DNA from: Beroe ovata
Lineage: Eukaryota > Ctenophora > Nuda > Beroida > Beroidae
Length of the DNA stretch: 60,501 bases
NCBI GenBank assembly: GCA_946803715.1
Contig: CAMPET010000164.1
Span: 1-60,501, forward strand
Reading direction: 5' to 3'
In this document: piece by piece, positions 35,880 through 49,107 of the stretch
How the letters are laid out: each line of letters starts with the position of its first letter
Numbering within the stretch: the first letter of the stretch is position 1
Translations under genes and position numbers: made by a program
Notes under the pieces: model-generated
What the model was told of the DNA's origin: nothing
What the model saw: the letters and a program-made list of their open reading frames with translations, nothing else
The model's database searches: none

Positions 35880-37817
35880 TTAGGAAGTTGCTTTGGTGGT
35901 GATCTGAAATCGGTGGTTATCAAAAAACATAATATATTGCAGAGATGGTTGCTATCGTGATGGTTGCCATGGCAACGGTTGCTATTTGCTTGTCACTCAC
36001 CTTAATGTGGAGAATAATTCCAACGATGAATCCGTACAGACCGAGAATTTCAGCGAAAATGAGGATAAGGATCATTCCGACGAAAAGTTTAGGCTGTTGG
36101 GCTGTGCTCCTCACGCCTGAGAGTTGCAGGTGGTGTCAATTTTCAGAGATTTTTAAATTGAAGTATACGCATTGCTCATTTACTTAGGAATCCCACGATT
36201 GGATCCAAATAACTCGCTAATTTGTACTACTAAACGCTCTGAATGCTCCTACAATCGACTCTTGAGGGACGTTATGTCATCAGCAAGGGTGTGCCACATT
36301 AGAAATATGCACAGCGAAAAGCCGCAACTTATGTTATAACAAGGCTCAAGCATTAACTAGTTAGAACTTCTACTCTCCTCTAAAAAATGTGGATAAAAGT
36401 GTAAAATAGTACGAAACATCTTACCAGCATCACCGACAATTCCGATAGCGAACCCGGAAGCGAGACCACAGATACCCACGGATAGACCAGCAGCGAAGTC
36501 ACAGAAAGACATGAACAGTGTGTACTGAGGAGCTGGGTACACTGTAGAGGAAGTTAAGGAACGCTAACAATGTTCATCATGGCTGCGTCATCGAAACATT
36601 CAAACTTCGTAATTTTTTGAAGACCACATCCAAATGACCAACGTACATTGTACTTTGGCAGTGTGAGTAGAGCGAAAGGGGTCCAGTGTGAAACGCAATT
36701 ACAAGCAGATGTGTAAAATTAAAATCTCATTAAGCCGGAAATAGAGAAGACGCGCGCGAACGCGCGCACTGGCCAAATGTTGAAACCTGCACTAGCACTA
36801 CAGCAAGATACGGTTCGGCGGAAACCTTTCCTGAAATAAACGTAGCGCGCTATCGTGGAATGCAGTTATCAGAGTGCAGGATTGAGGCGCATGCTAGAAT
36901 TTCATACTGCTCATACGGTGGAAAATGCTGCCGTGACCTTTCACTAGGCTCAGTGTCTGGAGGTCAAGTGACGTGGCAAGACACGCACACGCCATAAATC
37001 GAGTATGGTGGAGTGTAGAGCGTTTATCCCTTTAATTGAATCGGTTATATCTGATGCTGAATGTGTTTTAGAGAGTGAATAAGTATCTAATTTTCAGAAA
37101 CGCAAGTTTGAACGTTCACCCAGGATTGCATTGGCTGAATCATAGGAATCACACATCTTATGACAGTCATCTGAGAAATTTACGGAACACATTCTTCAAG
37201 AAATACCGTAAATACTTTGATACCGCATGATGTTAAAAATATGATGTTATTGCTGATCAAAAGGATACATGACTGGATGATCAAAGCTGCCACGACCAAA
37301 CCGTAGATAGCAAGAATACCTGTAAATGGCAACAGTTTAGTTACTATAGTTACTATACTTGGGATACACATTTAAAAGTGCAAGTTACACAGACACATAC
37401 GAACTTTGTCACACAGACATAGAAAGTCACACATATACTTATAAACCCATTACATATACACAGACGCAGACAGGTACACACACACAAATGTCAGTTATAC
37501 ACACAACACAGTCAATTACAAAGACAAGCACACACAGAACACAGACACACCCAAACACATTCAAACACGTTTTTACACACCACAGACAAACCCAAACACA
37601 TTCACACCCAAAACCATTCACACACGCACACATTCACAAACACACAACACACTACACAGTCACACACACACACGCACACACACACAATAGAGACACACCC
37701 TAACAGTTAAGGTCCCTAGACCCTAACACACAGACATACCCCAACACGCAGACAGACAAACACACAACACAGGCGTCAGGCACAGTGCACACCCAAACAC
37801 ATTCACACTTACACATT

Positions 37818-37848
<31 letters not shown>

Positions 37849-40019
37849 NGACAACACCTTTTCAAGCACTCCATGGAAATCCTCAGACCGCTTACTAGAC
37901 TGATCACAGGTCACAATAACCTCAACTACTTCCAAAACAAAATAGACTTCAAAACCCCACCATACTGTCGGTTCTGCGACGAAGACACTATAGAAACTCC
38001 TATACATCTAATCTGCAGTTGTCCCAAATTCTCCCAATACCGCATGGACACATATGGAGAAGATCCTATAACAATGAATCAAATTCTCAGATTCATAAGC
38101 CATTCTAGGCATCTACCACTCCAATCTCTACTCTCCTTTACAGAAGGCATCTACCTCTAACGCAACTAGCTAGCATAACAACTAGACAGGGCCGACTGAA
38201 ACCCTAACTACCAAATCTCCATACTAGAGTTATGCTACTATGGGGACGTGCTCACTGAGAGCATTCTATAAATACTGCACGCATACCACGAGGGAAACAC
38301 GTAGGCCCGTGCTCTCCAAAGGGTATGGTCGTGCATATATGACCTCCAATCTCGTGTTGGGGGCACTACGGATGCTTTTTAAGCTTCCATCATCTATCTA
38401 TCTATCTATCTAATATACCCAAAGTTGTATGGTGCATGGGTATATACTGCAAACAAAATACTGGATTTCGATTTTAGACAGTGAATCACCAGAGTTGCCA
38501 TACAGACTTAAGGCCCTCTACATAACAGCATGCTTTTGAAGATTCAACATCGTAGATAAACTAAATTGGGAATAGATCGTATATGCTACACTACCTTGAG
38601 TAAGTCAATAGATAGTGCACGAATTTCAATTAATAGGAGGTTGAGAGGAAGGTTGGGAAGAATACAAAACTTATTCAAAACTAAAGAATGGTATTTTCGG
38701 GGAAAGGTGCAGAACCTCAAAATAAGGTTTCTACCATCTGCAAAACTGCCTCTGGAAAACTATGGGATCTACCTTAAATCAAACTGGCCAATCTTCTCTC
38801 CATGACTCAACTTTGATAACTTTGATGAGATTAGATGCTAAAAGGCTCTTAAATTTTAAACTCTTCCCTATACATATATACACTGCAGTACATTGGTGCT
38901 GAAATTGAATTGAGTTATAGCAGGAACTATCCGGACAAAATATTTACACTGATCCCATCAGATCACTAGCTACCCTGACACTCACCCATCTTCTACTCAA
39001 GCTTAGACACCTACCTCATATGATGTGGAAATGGCCTGATGACAGGGGAAGTGAAGACAACTGGTTGCCATTCATTTGTACAATAGCTCTAAGCACATCA
39101 GTCAAATGAAAGAAAAGCAATAACAATATTCTTCAGTAATAAACTGAACAGTTTACGAAAGAGACCGCTCAGGAGACTCATGGTGGGAATGTATGGCAGA
39201 AATACACCATTACACCTTTCATTAAATTAATCAAAAGGATACATTCAACCTTCAAAGCCATGGCACAAGACTTTGAATTGAATCAATTATTAAGCAGAAC
39301 AAATGTGGAAGATGATGAATGATCCTTTATAATTCATATACAAAAACTAAATAAATGAATAAATAAATATGAATTATTTTGATAACACCGATAAAATTGT
39401 TTATTGTGTTCTGTGCGCACATTTTTTTCCTTCTGTGTGTCTGAGGAGACACGTGGCCGTGTTGTCCTGAAGAATTGCTTGCTCGGCAAAAACTAGCCGC
39501 GCGCGCGGTTTAGCAAGGACAGGAATATTCAAATAATTATTATAACATCATCAACAGCACAAGCGCGGTCAAGCGCATGGCATTAATTTAAAAATGCGCG
39601 CCTGCATTTTCGATAAAAATATTATTAAAACTTTTTTGTTCCCGCGCTGCGTGACCCAAATACTCCGCGCGCNCAGCCATGGCAGAAATACCAACACCAG
39701 ACTTAGCAGTCCCGTATGCTGCACCCAGAGCTGAAAAGTATTGTTCAAGTTAGAGGCACAGTAATGCAAAACCGTGTTTGAATAAGGAGAATTGGATCCG
39801 TATGCCAAATGGTGAACTTGAGGTAGTAGTCCTCAACACAAAACTTTGCGAGAAAGTCAGAAATGAGCATTGATCATGTAATGGGCAATCAATTGATCAT
39901 GTAATGGGCAATATGGAAGTGGTATATTTGTACTCACAACTGAAGATAATTGCAGCAGCTGCTCCCATGGTACCAAAGAATGGGGCATAAGCAGGGGCCA
40001 GGTCAGTTGTTTCAGACAT
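35880..40019 (-). CDS. ATP6V0C: V-type H+-ATPase 16-kDa proteolipid (subunit c), interrupted by an assembly gap
   Basis: Exons: 40019-39938 (ATG), 39730-39674 (cut by the N at 39673), 37319-37269, 36541-36425, 36116-36001 and 35903-35880 (TAA). Blocks match subunit c in order: [72 protein letters not shown], and [20 protein letters not shown]. The proton-carrying Glu in the fourth helix is present ([11 protein letters not shown]). This subunit forms the rotating membrane ring that carries protons across vacuolar and endosomal membranes. The stretch that should follow SAMA (about 20 residues around the second-helix MRPE motif) is absent. Sequence left of the N is repeat DNA, so the loss is probably from assembly, not from the gene. 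Confidence 0.93.
37380..37848. repeat. CA-rich microsatellite region in a V-ATPase intron
   Basis: Degenerate ACACA and CACAxACA runs extend over about 470 bases and end in a pure (CA)n tract against a single N at 37849. Open frames rich in Thr/His or Cys/Val across it are artefacts. Confidence 0.9.
37850..38412 (+). mobile_element. 3' fragment of a non-LTR (LINE-like) retrotransposon
   Basis: 37873-38160 encodes the end of a reverse-transcriptase-type polyprotein: [17 protein letters not shown], then a zinc-knuckle-like [19 protein letters not shown], and a stop TAA. This arrangement is typical of the C-terminus of I/Jockey-type LINE ORF2. A 230-base 3' UTR follows and ends in a (TCTA)n tail at about 38391-38411, as in LINEs that end in short tandem repeats. 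The 5' side is cut at the N. It is inside the V-ATPase intron, on the opposite strand to the gene. Confidence 0.75.
38411..39640 (+). repeat. 1.2-kb dispersed repeat, copy A
   Basis: Starts TAATATACCC and ends around TGCGCGCCTGCATTTT. It is nearly collinear with copy B at 40171-41435, with about 90% identity by eye and several indels. No protein family is recognised. The open frame near 38566 is shared by both copies but shifted. It begins immediately after the tail of the LINE fragment. Confidence 0.85.
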
Positions 40020-40170
40020 TTTAGTTTTTGTGAGGCTAAATGATAGTTATGAAATGTTATGGCTATGAAAAGGCTTAGACCAATATAAATCTTGCACCTA
40101 TGTAATACAAATTATATTATGAAACATAAGTATGACTTGTATGATTGCATTAATCAATAACTTAAAGATG

Positions 40171-41435
40171 TAATATACCCAAAGTGGTATAGTGCATGGG
40201 CAAATACTACAAACATAATACTGGATTTCGATTTTTATACTAAGGACTGACACAAGAAAGGGAAGTTTAGACACCAGAGTTACCCTACAGACGTAAGGCC
40301 CTCTACATAACAGTATGCTTTTGAACATTCAACATCATAGATAAACTAAATTGGGTATATGCTATACTACCTGGGTATATGCTATACTATGGTATATGCT
40401 ATACTACCTTGAGGAAGCCAATATATAGTGCACAAATTTCAATTAATAGGAGCTTGAGAGGAAGTTTGAGAAGAATACAAAACTTATTCAAAACTAAAGA
40501 ATGGTATTTTCGGGGAAAGGTCCAGAACCTCAAAACAAGGTTTCTGCCATCTGCAAAACTGCCTCTGGAAAACTAGGGGATCTACCTTAAATCTTCTCTC
40601 CATGACTCAACTTTGATAACTTCGATGAGATATGATGCTAAAAGGCTCTGAAATTTTGAACTCTTCCCTATACACTACAGTACATTGGTGCTAAAATTGA
40701 ATTGAGTTATAGCAGGAACTATCCGGACAAAATATTTACACTGATCCCATCAGATCACTAGCTACCCTGACACACACCCATCTTCTACTCAAGCTTAGAC
40801 ACCTACCTCATATTATGATGTGGAAATGGCCTGATGACAGGGGAAGTGAAGACAACTGATTGCCATTCATTTGCACAACACCTCTAAGCACATCCGTCAA
40901 ATGAAAGAAAAGCAATAATAATTTTATTCAGTAATAAACTGAACACACCCAACAGTTTACGAAAGAGAACGCTCAGGAGACTTATCACTCATTGTGATGG
41001 GAATGTATGGCAGAAACACACCTTTCATTAAATTAATCAAAAGGATACATTCAACCTTCAAAGCCATGGCACAAGACCTTGACTTGAATCAATTATTTAG
41101 CAAAACAAATGAGGAAGATGATGAATGATCCTTCATAATTTATATACAAAAACTAAATAAATGAATAAATAAATATGAAATATTTTAATATCACCAATAA
41201 AATTGTTTATGGTGCTCAGTGCGCACAATTTTTTCCTTCTGAGTGTCTGACCATGACGAAACAAGTGGCCGTGTTTTCTTGCAACAGCAAAAACTAGCCG
41301 CGCGCGCCGCGCGGTTTAGCAAGGACAGAAATATTCAAATAATTATTATAACATCATTAACAGCACAAGCGCGGTCAAGCGCAATAACTTAAAAATGCGC
41401 GCCTGCATTTTTGAAAAAGATATTATCAGAACTGT
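40171..41435 (+). repeat. 1.2-kb dispersed repeat, copy B
   Basis: Second copy of the 38411-39640 repeat in the same orientation, starting 152 bases upstream of the V-ATPase start codon. Copies A and B therefore flank exons 1 and 2 of that gene as direct repeats. A partial GTTTGCGCC...CTTGACAGGGTC miniature element follows at 41458-41540. Confidence 0.85.
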
Positions 41436-41654
41436 TCGCGGCAGTGCTACATGCTAGCCGAGAATAAGTTTGCGCCGCGCGCGCGAAACAAAATAATTCT
41501 TGACAGGGTCCATCATCAATATAAGGATCGATAAGGTTTTTGGTATCTCAAACTAATTTTTGCGATTTTCATCTCATCAAATCATTTATTTTGTTACCTG
41601 TTTATATAGGTTTTGTTTATTTACTAGGATTTGTTTATATAGGGTTTGTCATTA

Positions 41655-41946
41655 CGCAGCTGCTATTCTGCCTCGTTTGAATCCGCGCACGACGGTACTT
41701 GCGATGCGCCTGCCAGCTTTTATGCTAACCTAACTTTAACCCTAACCTTAACGGTTAGGGTTAGGGTTAGGGTAAAGGTTAGGGGTAGGGTTTGGGTAAG
41801 GGTTAGGGTTAGGGTACTAGGGTTAGGGTTAGGTTAGGGTTAGGTGAGGGTTAGGTTAGGGTTAGGGTTAGGTTAGCATAAAAGCTGGCAGGCGCGTCGC
41901 AAGTACCGTCGTGCGCGGATTCAAACGAGGCAGAATAGCACGAGCC
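41655..41946. mobile_element. Foldback element with long inverted ends, 9-bp target duplication and a telomere-like TTAGGG interior
   Basis: The arms are about 80 bases: the left from CGCAGCTGCTATTCTGCCTC, the right (reverse strand) from GGCTCGTGCTATTCTGCCTC, continuing with the shared CGACGGTACTTGCGA and GCCAGCTTTTATGCTAACC. TTGTCATTA flanks it at 41646-41654 and 41947-41955. Between the arms lie about 130 bases of TTAGGG-type repeats with variants (TTAGGTTAGGG, TAAAGG), preceded by a short CCCTAA-type stretch. It has no coding capacity. Long inverted ends with a 9-bp duplication fit Mutator-like non-autonomous elements. The 49782 copy has the same ends. Confidence 0.88.
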
Positions 41947-42874
41947 TTGTCATTATCATGTTAATCAACTGCGTAATATATTATTATTATTTGTTGTTAT
42001 TGTGTCAGATAATTGAACAATTAACATTGTGGACAGTGATGCCTAGTCAATTGAACCAAACTGTTGACAATAATTTTTAACTTTTGCATGTATGTTTGAC
42101 ACTATAAGCTGTTTTACAAATGTTTTATTCTAGGTGCCCAGATTGTGGTTCTTACTAGTGAAGTCTTGTAGGGATGAGTCTTAAGCGAGTACTGGAGCTG
42201 ATTCATGTTAAAATTACTCAATTCAATTCAATCCAATTCAATGCTGAATTGGCATGATGTGGGTTTAGCTCTTCAAGACTCCAAGTGCTAAGTCCAAGAG
42301 CTGAACTCCAATTGTTTCAGCATCAAAGTTTTCATACAAACAGCAATTATATTTGATTCTTGTAAGCATAGAGACTTGAATTGACAACTTCATACCCTGC
42401 TTTCCTGCAGGGCTCAGGAATCCTAGAATATTCTTCTGGAGATGATATACTAGTTCTCAAGGTGCTACATGAGGGTGTTTCCATAAGGGCGCGTCCATCA
42501 ACTTTTTCCTCTGATGTTTGAAAAGTACCTATTCACTGTTTTCAAAATTAGGCCATCATTGGTCCAGACACCCCAGAATTTCTCCCAAAATTGTCTACCA
42601 TGACCAAAATTATCCCTGAAAGACTTCTTAAATTTAATCCCTGGAAAACCTCTTAAATCTAATCCCTGAAAGAAAGCTTTTGACCCATTCAGACCAGAGG
42701 GTTGGGACTTGGTAATGTGTGATACTACTTCTTGAGCTGTGGTACCATAACAACTTCAAGAGTTGGGGGCTACATCTTGATTTGGTTCACTCTTATCTTT
42801 CAGCAAAACATTATTTTCTTGCCAATAAGCAAGGATTATAATATGTTGTATATATATTGATAACAACCATAGGT
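41947..42874. other. CFAP70 upstream region
   Basis: AT-rich sequence with a run of CAATTCAATT words near 42218-42240. It should contain the CFAP70 promoter. An AG directly before the start ATG (at 42872) leaves room for a 5' UTR exon upstream. No other gene is seen. Confidence 0.5.
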
Positions 42875-45800
42875 ATGGCTGACAAGGTTCCTCCTGGGGA
42901 AGAGAAAAAGACCTCAAGTGTTCAGATCAAAGTTGTTCATGCCAAGAATCTGGTTTGTGTAGAATACAGATTCTTTTCTTGTGTTCTCATATCATATTGA
43001 CCTCTCTCCAGAACCATAAGCTCCCATCTTATCCCATGTTCCTATAATCCTATATAACCTACTGTGCTTAAATAATTCTATAACTATAAGATCAAGTAAC
43101 TTTAACCGATCTTTCTCATAAACCCTTAATTTGAACTTCTCCATTTAGTGGAATGCTTTCATAAAACAAGTATAATAAGATCGCATCAGATCTCATTATT
43201 ACAGCGTGGGGTCAAGGGTGAAGCTGTTACTGCATATACTAGAGTTGAGTTTGGTAAAGTACTGGGAGAGACGAACAAAGCTGAACTCGGTCAAGATGGC
43301 ATGACAAAATTTAATTTTAACACAAGCATTGAAGTAAACCTTGAAGATCCGTCCTCGATTGATGAAATCAGTCACAGGTAAGGAGATGTTTAGTTTGCTG
43401 CAATACCTAGCTCTTAGTTGTGTAATCTGCAGCTAAATCCATGCATTGTTAGAGCAATTACAATCTATCCAAGCGTGTATGTTTCAGGTTAGTCCTCTTC
43501 CATGTGATAGAGGTTCTGCCCAAGGAAAAGAAGGCCAGGGAGGAGAAAACTAACCCTATTGGACAAGGAGTGCTTGATCTTTCCCCTTTACTAAAGGGTA
43601 GGTTAATATTTGATTTGCTTATTTGAAGGACCCCAAATAAATAAGTACGATATTATTCTCCATCCTATTCCGAAAATGCTGACTCAAAGTCTCTGCTCTC
43701 CAGGGGAGAACAGTTTCTCCAGTACTGTAATCATACATGGCGGGACTACGGCAGAAAACGTGGCGGCAAACACAGGACAAAACATTTTACAGGTATCAAG
43801 GCTGTATTGTGCATAGAACGTAAACCATAGTGAATGATGAATATTGAATCTCGACAACGGCAATTTAATTAAGCATTTATCTTGTAGCAGATATGGAAGA
43901 AGGCTCGATGTCAGCTATATCTACTAGTGATTAAAATCGCACCAATCTCAGCCTTTATACATAATGCAACATTTATTGAGAAAGGCTCGAAACCAAATTT
44001 CAGATCAATACACCAATTTACCTCTCCCCATCTCCCCATGCCAGGCTGAATTGCTTGTGGAGGTATCCGCTTCTCGACCTCTCATACCGTCGGATGTGTA
44101 CGCCAGTAGTAACCATATGACCATGAGGATCGACAGTCTCTACTCCCTTCCCGAATCATGGCAACTCTCTCACAACACGGTAATAGTGGAAATCATGATT
44201 CGATTGGTGGGATCATCCTGAATAGTGGAAATTTATCTTGTATTCTAACTTTTAACGAAGTGTTAACGAATTCCATGTTTTTTCAGACACACATGTTTAA
44301 CGCCTGTATGACAGTACCACTCAGTGACACAGTGGATGTGTGTGTTAATGCAGGAGCAGGGTCGATTAAAGGTGCACCCGAGAAAAGTATGGTAAGTGTA
44401 TTGAGTGTGGCACTACACAGTTCAGAGCTACTGTGTCGAATATCCCTACTACCTTTGTACACACGAAAAAAGGTATCATCATATTCGTTTTTTTTTGCGA
44501 TAAAGATGTGATTGCTTGCTAGATTAAAGCATCCCTTAGTGGGGGGGGCGATGTTTGGAAGAATATTGTTTCGCATATGTTGCAAGCCAATTCCCCCCGT
44601 TTTCAGGATACGTCTGGACCGCCACGAACGGTACCAAGACGGTACGCATCCAGTAACGGACTAACCGGTCCGGTGGTTTACATTCCCAACTCGAGCGTTG
44701 AGAGTTACGTGTACGAAGAAGAAGATGGTGACCTGAAAACCAAGGAGGTTTTGGAATTACCCTGGATTTGTTTGATCGTGTCGTGAAGTGAAGCGTGCAA
44801 TGTCACAAATTTTGTATTTCGAGCTAAAACGTATCGCGCGATCGTAATTTTTTGATGCGTCAGCGTACAACTGAGACGCGCACGACACTATTTTTGCGGC
44901 AAAGCCGAGAACTGTCGCTTTGCCTAGCAACCAGTTTTACTAAGAATTTTCAATCGTACAAATTTTGCAGCACCATGCGTTCCGAAAGGAAAGTGAAACT
45001 GAGAAAAGCAGAGTCACGTGGAATTCAGAGAGGAACGTTTTTCTCTTGCCTTCAGCCAGTGATACACTCCAAGAACGGATTGCGAAGTGCCGCGCCTGGC
45101 CACTTGAGGTATATAGGAATGAACTTTTAGTCTTTTAACAACGATTTTGAAACTTTAAGCTCTCTGCGGACTGATAGTCATTAATCTATTTCTCTCCGTA
45201 GATTTACAAGTCTAGTCTCTCGTCCGGAGCTAAGAAAGGCAAGGAAGAAGACTCCTCGACATCTTGTCACGGAGTGGCATGGATTAACCTGGCCCCTCTT
45301 TTATACCCTGGTGTCACACGCGTGAGGGGTGCCGCGTTAGTGCACCCATACGTTGAGAGCGAGGTCCAAGAAAGGGTCAGTACTCAGTATCCTATCTCAC
45401 TGGAATATTAGCTTTTTTTAATTCACTCGACACAGAAGCCTCGTGTTTATCAAATTTCAATGATTGAACCGAGGCAATTGAATTGGTATCTCGCTATATT
45501 GTGATAATGTAGATGCTCATGCTAACAAATCAAGGTGCCCTGGCAGACAAAACGGGCAGCCCGTGCCGGTACAATATCGGGTGAGGATGGCGGACCTCCT
45601 CGAGTTAGTAGTGGGGGGAGTAGGAGAGGGGTGAGCAGTGCGAAGAAGGGAGCCAAGGTACACGCACACACACACTCCACGGGATGCAGACCCGATCACA
45701 GACAACTCATCCGCATTCCTCACCTTCTAACCACTCAACTCACTAACCCCCCAAAATCATACACTAACATCTCAGCCAGCGCAAATCGTGGACGAGACCC

Positions 45801-48800
45801 TTAGATCACTCATTCTCACTCACTCTCACGATCACTCATCCACAGACTCACCGCCAAGAGTCAAGAAACAGCTCTGTTTCCTCTCTTAGCAGTGACCGGG
45901 TAACTCTCTGATCACATGTCATCACATCATCCACTCACATCAAATGATAATTATTATAATTTGAATGATAGTTTATTTGGATGATTCTTCCAAAGATCAC
46001 TCCGTCCTAACGCTTACCCTCTAGCCCACACAGGACTCTAAGAAAGCAACAAAGGAAGCTGCTGAGGGAGGAGAGGGTGAAATGAAGAACTCTGATGCAC
46101 AGATCTATACAGAGGCAAGGAGTTACGTTGTGGTAGATATATTCCTGGAGAAACCACTGGTTTCCAAGCGACCGCCTGAAGAGTTGGCGGCCAAGGTGAG
46201 TAAATTGGGTCAATGGAATTCACAAATTTTACCGCAAGAGCGGTTCATTGAATTAAAGTGAGCAGTAGTTACTTTGTCAATAGTTACAACATTAGCGGCG
46301 CACTAATTAAGTTAACGCAGTGAAATGGTCTCTCTATCTCTCAATAGCTACAACGCAGAGACTTGATATTATCAGGATCTAATATTCCCCAGGTTGCCGA
46401 GTACATACCGAAGAGATCTCCCTTCACCAAACACCAGTGTGGTGCCGATGAGGCGGTGGCCGAATATCACAAACAGATCGGGGAGGTTGCAAATCTCGTC
46501 CTCAACGAATACAGACAGGTTGGAAAGAAGGAGCAAAACCGATTTGTACTCCTTGATTCCCGATCATTTATTGCGAAAAATGGCTTATTTTCTGCAGAGT
46601 GAATCTAGGTTCAAAATCTTGTGGTGAATAAACGAAATTTCGTTTTTTTTTCAGAAATTCGGGCCTTCGGACGATACCGAATCGAGCGATGTGTCCGATG
46701 AAAAGAAAAGAGCTCTCATCTACGATCTGAACTCTACCGGGAAATACTTTGCGTTCAAAGAACAGCTAAAGCAAAGTGTTGTGCGAGTCGTCCGAGAAAA
46801 GTTCTTCAAAACTTCAGCGATCCAAAAGCAGGAGGAGCTGCATCAGTTTTTGAGTGAATTGTGAGTGTTCAAACACAAGAAAATATCTTAATAATTTCAT
46901 CTTATAATTGATCGAGTTACAGTTATTATTCACTCTCAGATATGTGTTCCTGGTAGATCAGATGCACAAGGGCGTTTCCCAAGTTTTTTCACTCCAGAAC
47001 AATTCGGCCCCGCTGCCCTCGCCTCTCGATGAGCAGTCGCTCATTCACTTCGCCAAGGAGGCCGAACTCAACCAAAACTACGAACTCGCGGCGCGCTACT
47101 ACCAGGTTCGGTTTCGAGCAGTATTTAGGAATTTTCAATAGAAGTGAAACGACAAATTAAGATCGGCATATCAATTGATACCTCATCCGAATTCGAAATT
47201 TTCAATTGAAGGATCTTAGCATCAGCAATGATCATGACAAATCCGTTAACTGTAGGAGCGTCTGGCGATGGATCAGAACAACAGTTCCTCCTGGTTTGAC
47301 TACGGCTGTTTTTCCCTGCTCGTGGGGAATGTTTCTAAAGCTGGCGAGTGTTTCAGGTGAGAATTAGAACTGAATTGGAGACATTAATCTCTCGAATTAT
47401 AATAGAGCTGACAGCTGACTTACGTTTAGACATAAATTCCTCGTTTCGGACTTCTCGGGTCTCAGCATCATATTTTCAATGAATCCCGGCTTGAGACTGA
47501 GTTAACGGTAACCCCATTTCCGCAGGGAGTGTTTGGCTTTGGATCAGAAGAATGTACTGGGTATCATCATGTACGGTGTGGTTTGTGTAATTGAGGAAAG
47601 ATACGACGTGGCAGGTGAAGGCACAGTGATTGCGGTGGTCACTGTAAATGGGAAAGCCCAAATTTCTAATTTTCCCTCCCTCCCTCTTTCTCCTGACATT
47701 CTATCCGCAGAAACGTTCTTCGAGGATGCAACGTGTGTTGAACCGGACAACTACCTAGCTTGGACTGTTCTCGGACTTTTCTACGACTCCAGGGATAACG
47801 ATATTGGCGCCGAAATGGCGTTCATCGAGGCGAACAAGCACTTTTCGGGTGAAGGTGATAAGTCCATATTCTTGGCTAGTGCAGCGGTTCTGGTCGATCT
47901 GCACGCGTACACTTTGGTGAGTAATCCTGGCATTTATAGGTTACTATTTTAAGCATTCCTAACTCAAACTTTCGATTGTTTGATGAGGATTACAAATTAC
48001 CCTGTTCCCAATAGCATAATCTCGTTATATCGCAAAGTGCACCGGGTTCTTGCGTTTTTCACCCCCCCCTTCTGTAACTCCAACTCTCCCATCAGGTGGA
48101 AAGTGCTCTCTCCCACGAACTCCTGTCCTCCCCCAAATCACTCAGTCAGGAATACTATCTCCTCCTATCGCGACTCCATCTTGCTAAAGGGGAGCTTGTC
48201 GAGGCAGAGAGTTATGTCAAACAAGCAACCGTGGTGGATCATACCAATGCCGCAGCCTGGGCTCTACTCGGGCATATTCTCTATTTGGGTATTCATATTT
48301 CATCATTTCTGTCCCGAGGCATTTCTATTTTCTGACAATAACGCATGAATCCATCCCCGGAGCCCCAGAACCCCCTACCCCACACGACCCTATCTTAATC
48401 CTCATCGTATATCAGGTGGTGATTTTACCGGTGCTCGAGACAACTACGAACGGACGCTGTCATACGAAACTCCTCCCCCGGATACCCACTCTATCAGACT
48501 GAGACTGGCCAGCATCTACCTCCAGCTACAACAATACGGAGCTGCCAAGAACATGTTCCTACTCGCGTGCAGAGACTCCCCCAGTTGTATAACCTGGCTG
48601 GGTCAGTAACGCGCGACGCGTGTGGGGGGTCACGTGCTCAGTCACGTGATAAGTGGTCAGTCACCCGGTGCGCGTCTTCCTGTCGCCATGGTAACGGGCA
48701 TCATCCTCAGGTGTTGGAATCTCGTGCTACAGACTAGGCGAGTTGAGTGAAGCAGAGCAAGCTCTATCCGAGGCTAACATCCTGAATAATACGGATCCCG

Positions 48801-49107
48801 AAGTATGGGGCTACCTTTCACTTGTCTGTCTGAAGACTCAAAGGTATGATATAATATGTGGTCGCAGCAAACCTCTTGATTTGCCCTGCCTGTATAGAGT
48901 AAGAGAATTCTCATTGAACTTGAAGGTTATCATTCTAACGTCTAATTTACCAGTTTAGACTCTAAACTGGTTACATAATGTTCCAGGAAACTAGAATCAG
49001 AACAGTCGTACAAATACGCATTGAGAGTTGGATTGAAGGACAATGATTTGCTGACAGAGATCAAGAACGTTCAGACTGAGGTGGGATTTGGAGATGCCGC
49101 ATTTTGA
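42875..49107 (+). CDS. CFAP70: Cilia- and flagella-associated protein 70, complete, 21 exons
   Basis: Exons: 42875-42952, 43205-43377, 43488-43597, 43704-43792, 44045-44179, 44287-44391, 44607-44747, 44971-45108, 45202-45375, 45535-45657, 46034-46195, 46393-46518, 46655-46860, 46940-47105, 47256-47356, 47526-47614, 47711-47916, 48096-48288, 48416-48601, 48711-48843 and 48987-49107 (TGA). Every junction is in phase, giving 984 residues. The N-terminal part is C2-like and matches the CFAP70 family ([26 protein letters not shown]). The middle has [14 protein letters not shown]. The C-terminal 400 residues are TPR repeats ([34 protein letters not shown]). In other animals and algae CFAP70/FAP70 sits at the base of axonemal outer dynein arms and is needed for ciliary beating. 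It implies motile cilia in this organism. Confidence 0.96.

Noticed and set aside
37359-37703. His/Thr-rich open frame in the CA-rich region
   Set aside because: Degenerate (CA)n translates in several frames without stops. It lies in a V-ATPase intron.
41646-41837. Open frame with LTLTLTVRVRV
   Set aside because: It is the translation of CCCTAA/TTAGGG repeats inside the foldback element.
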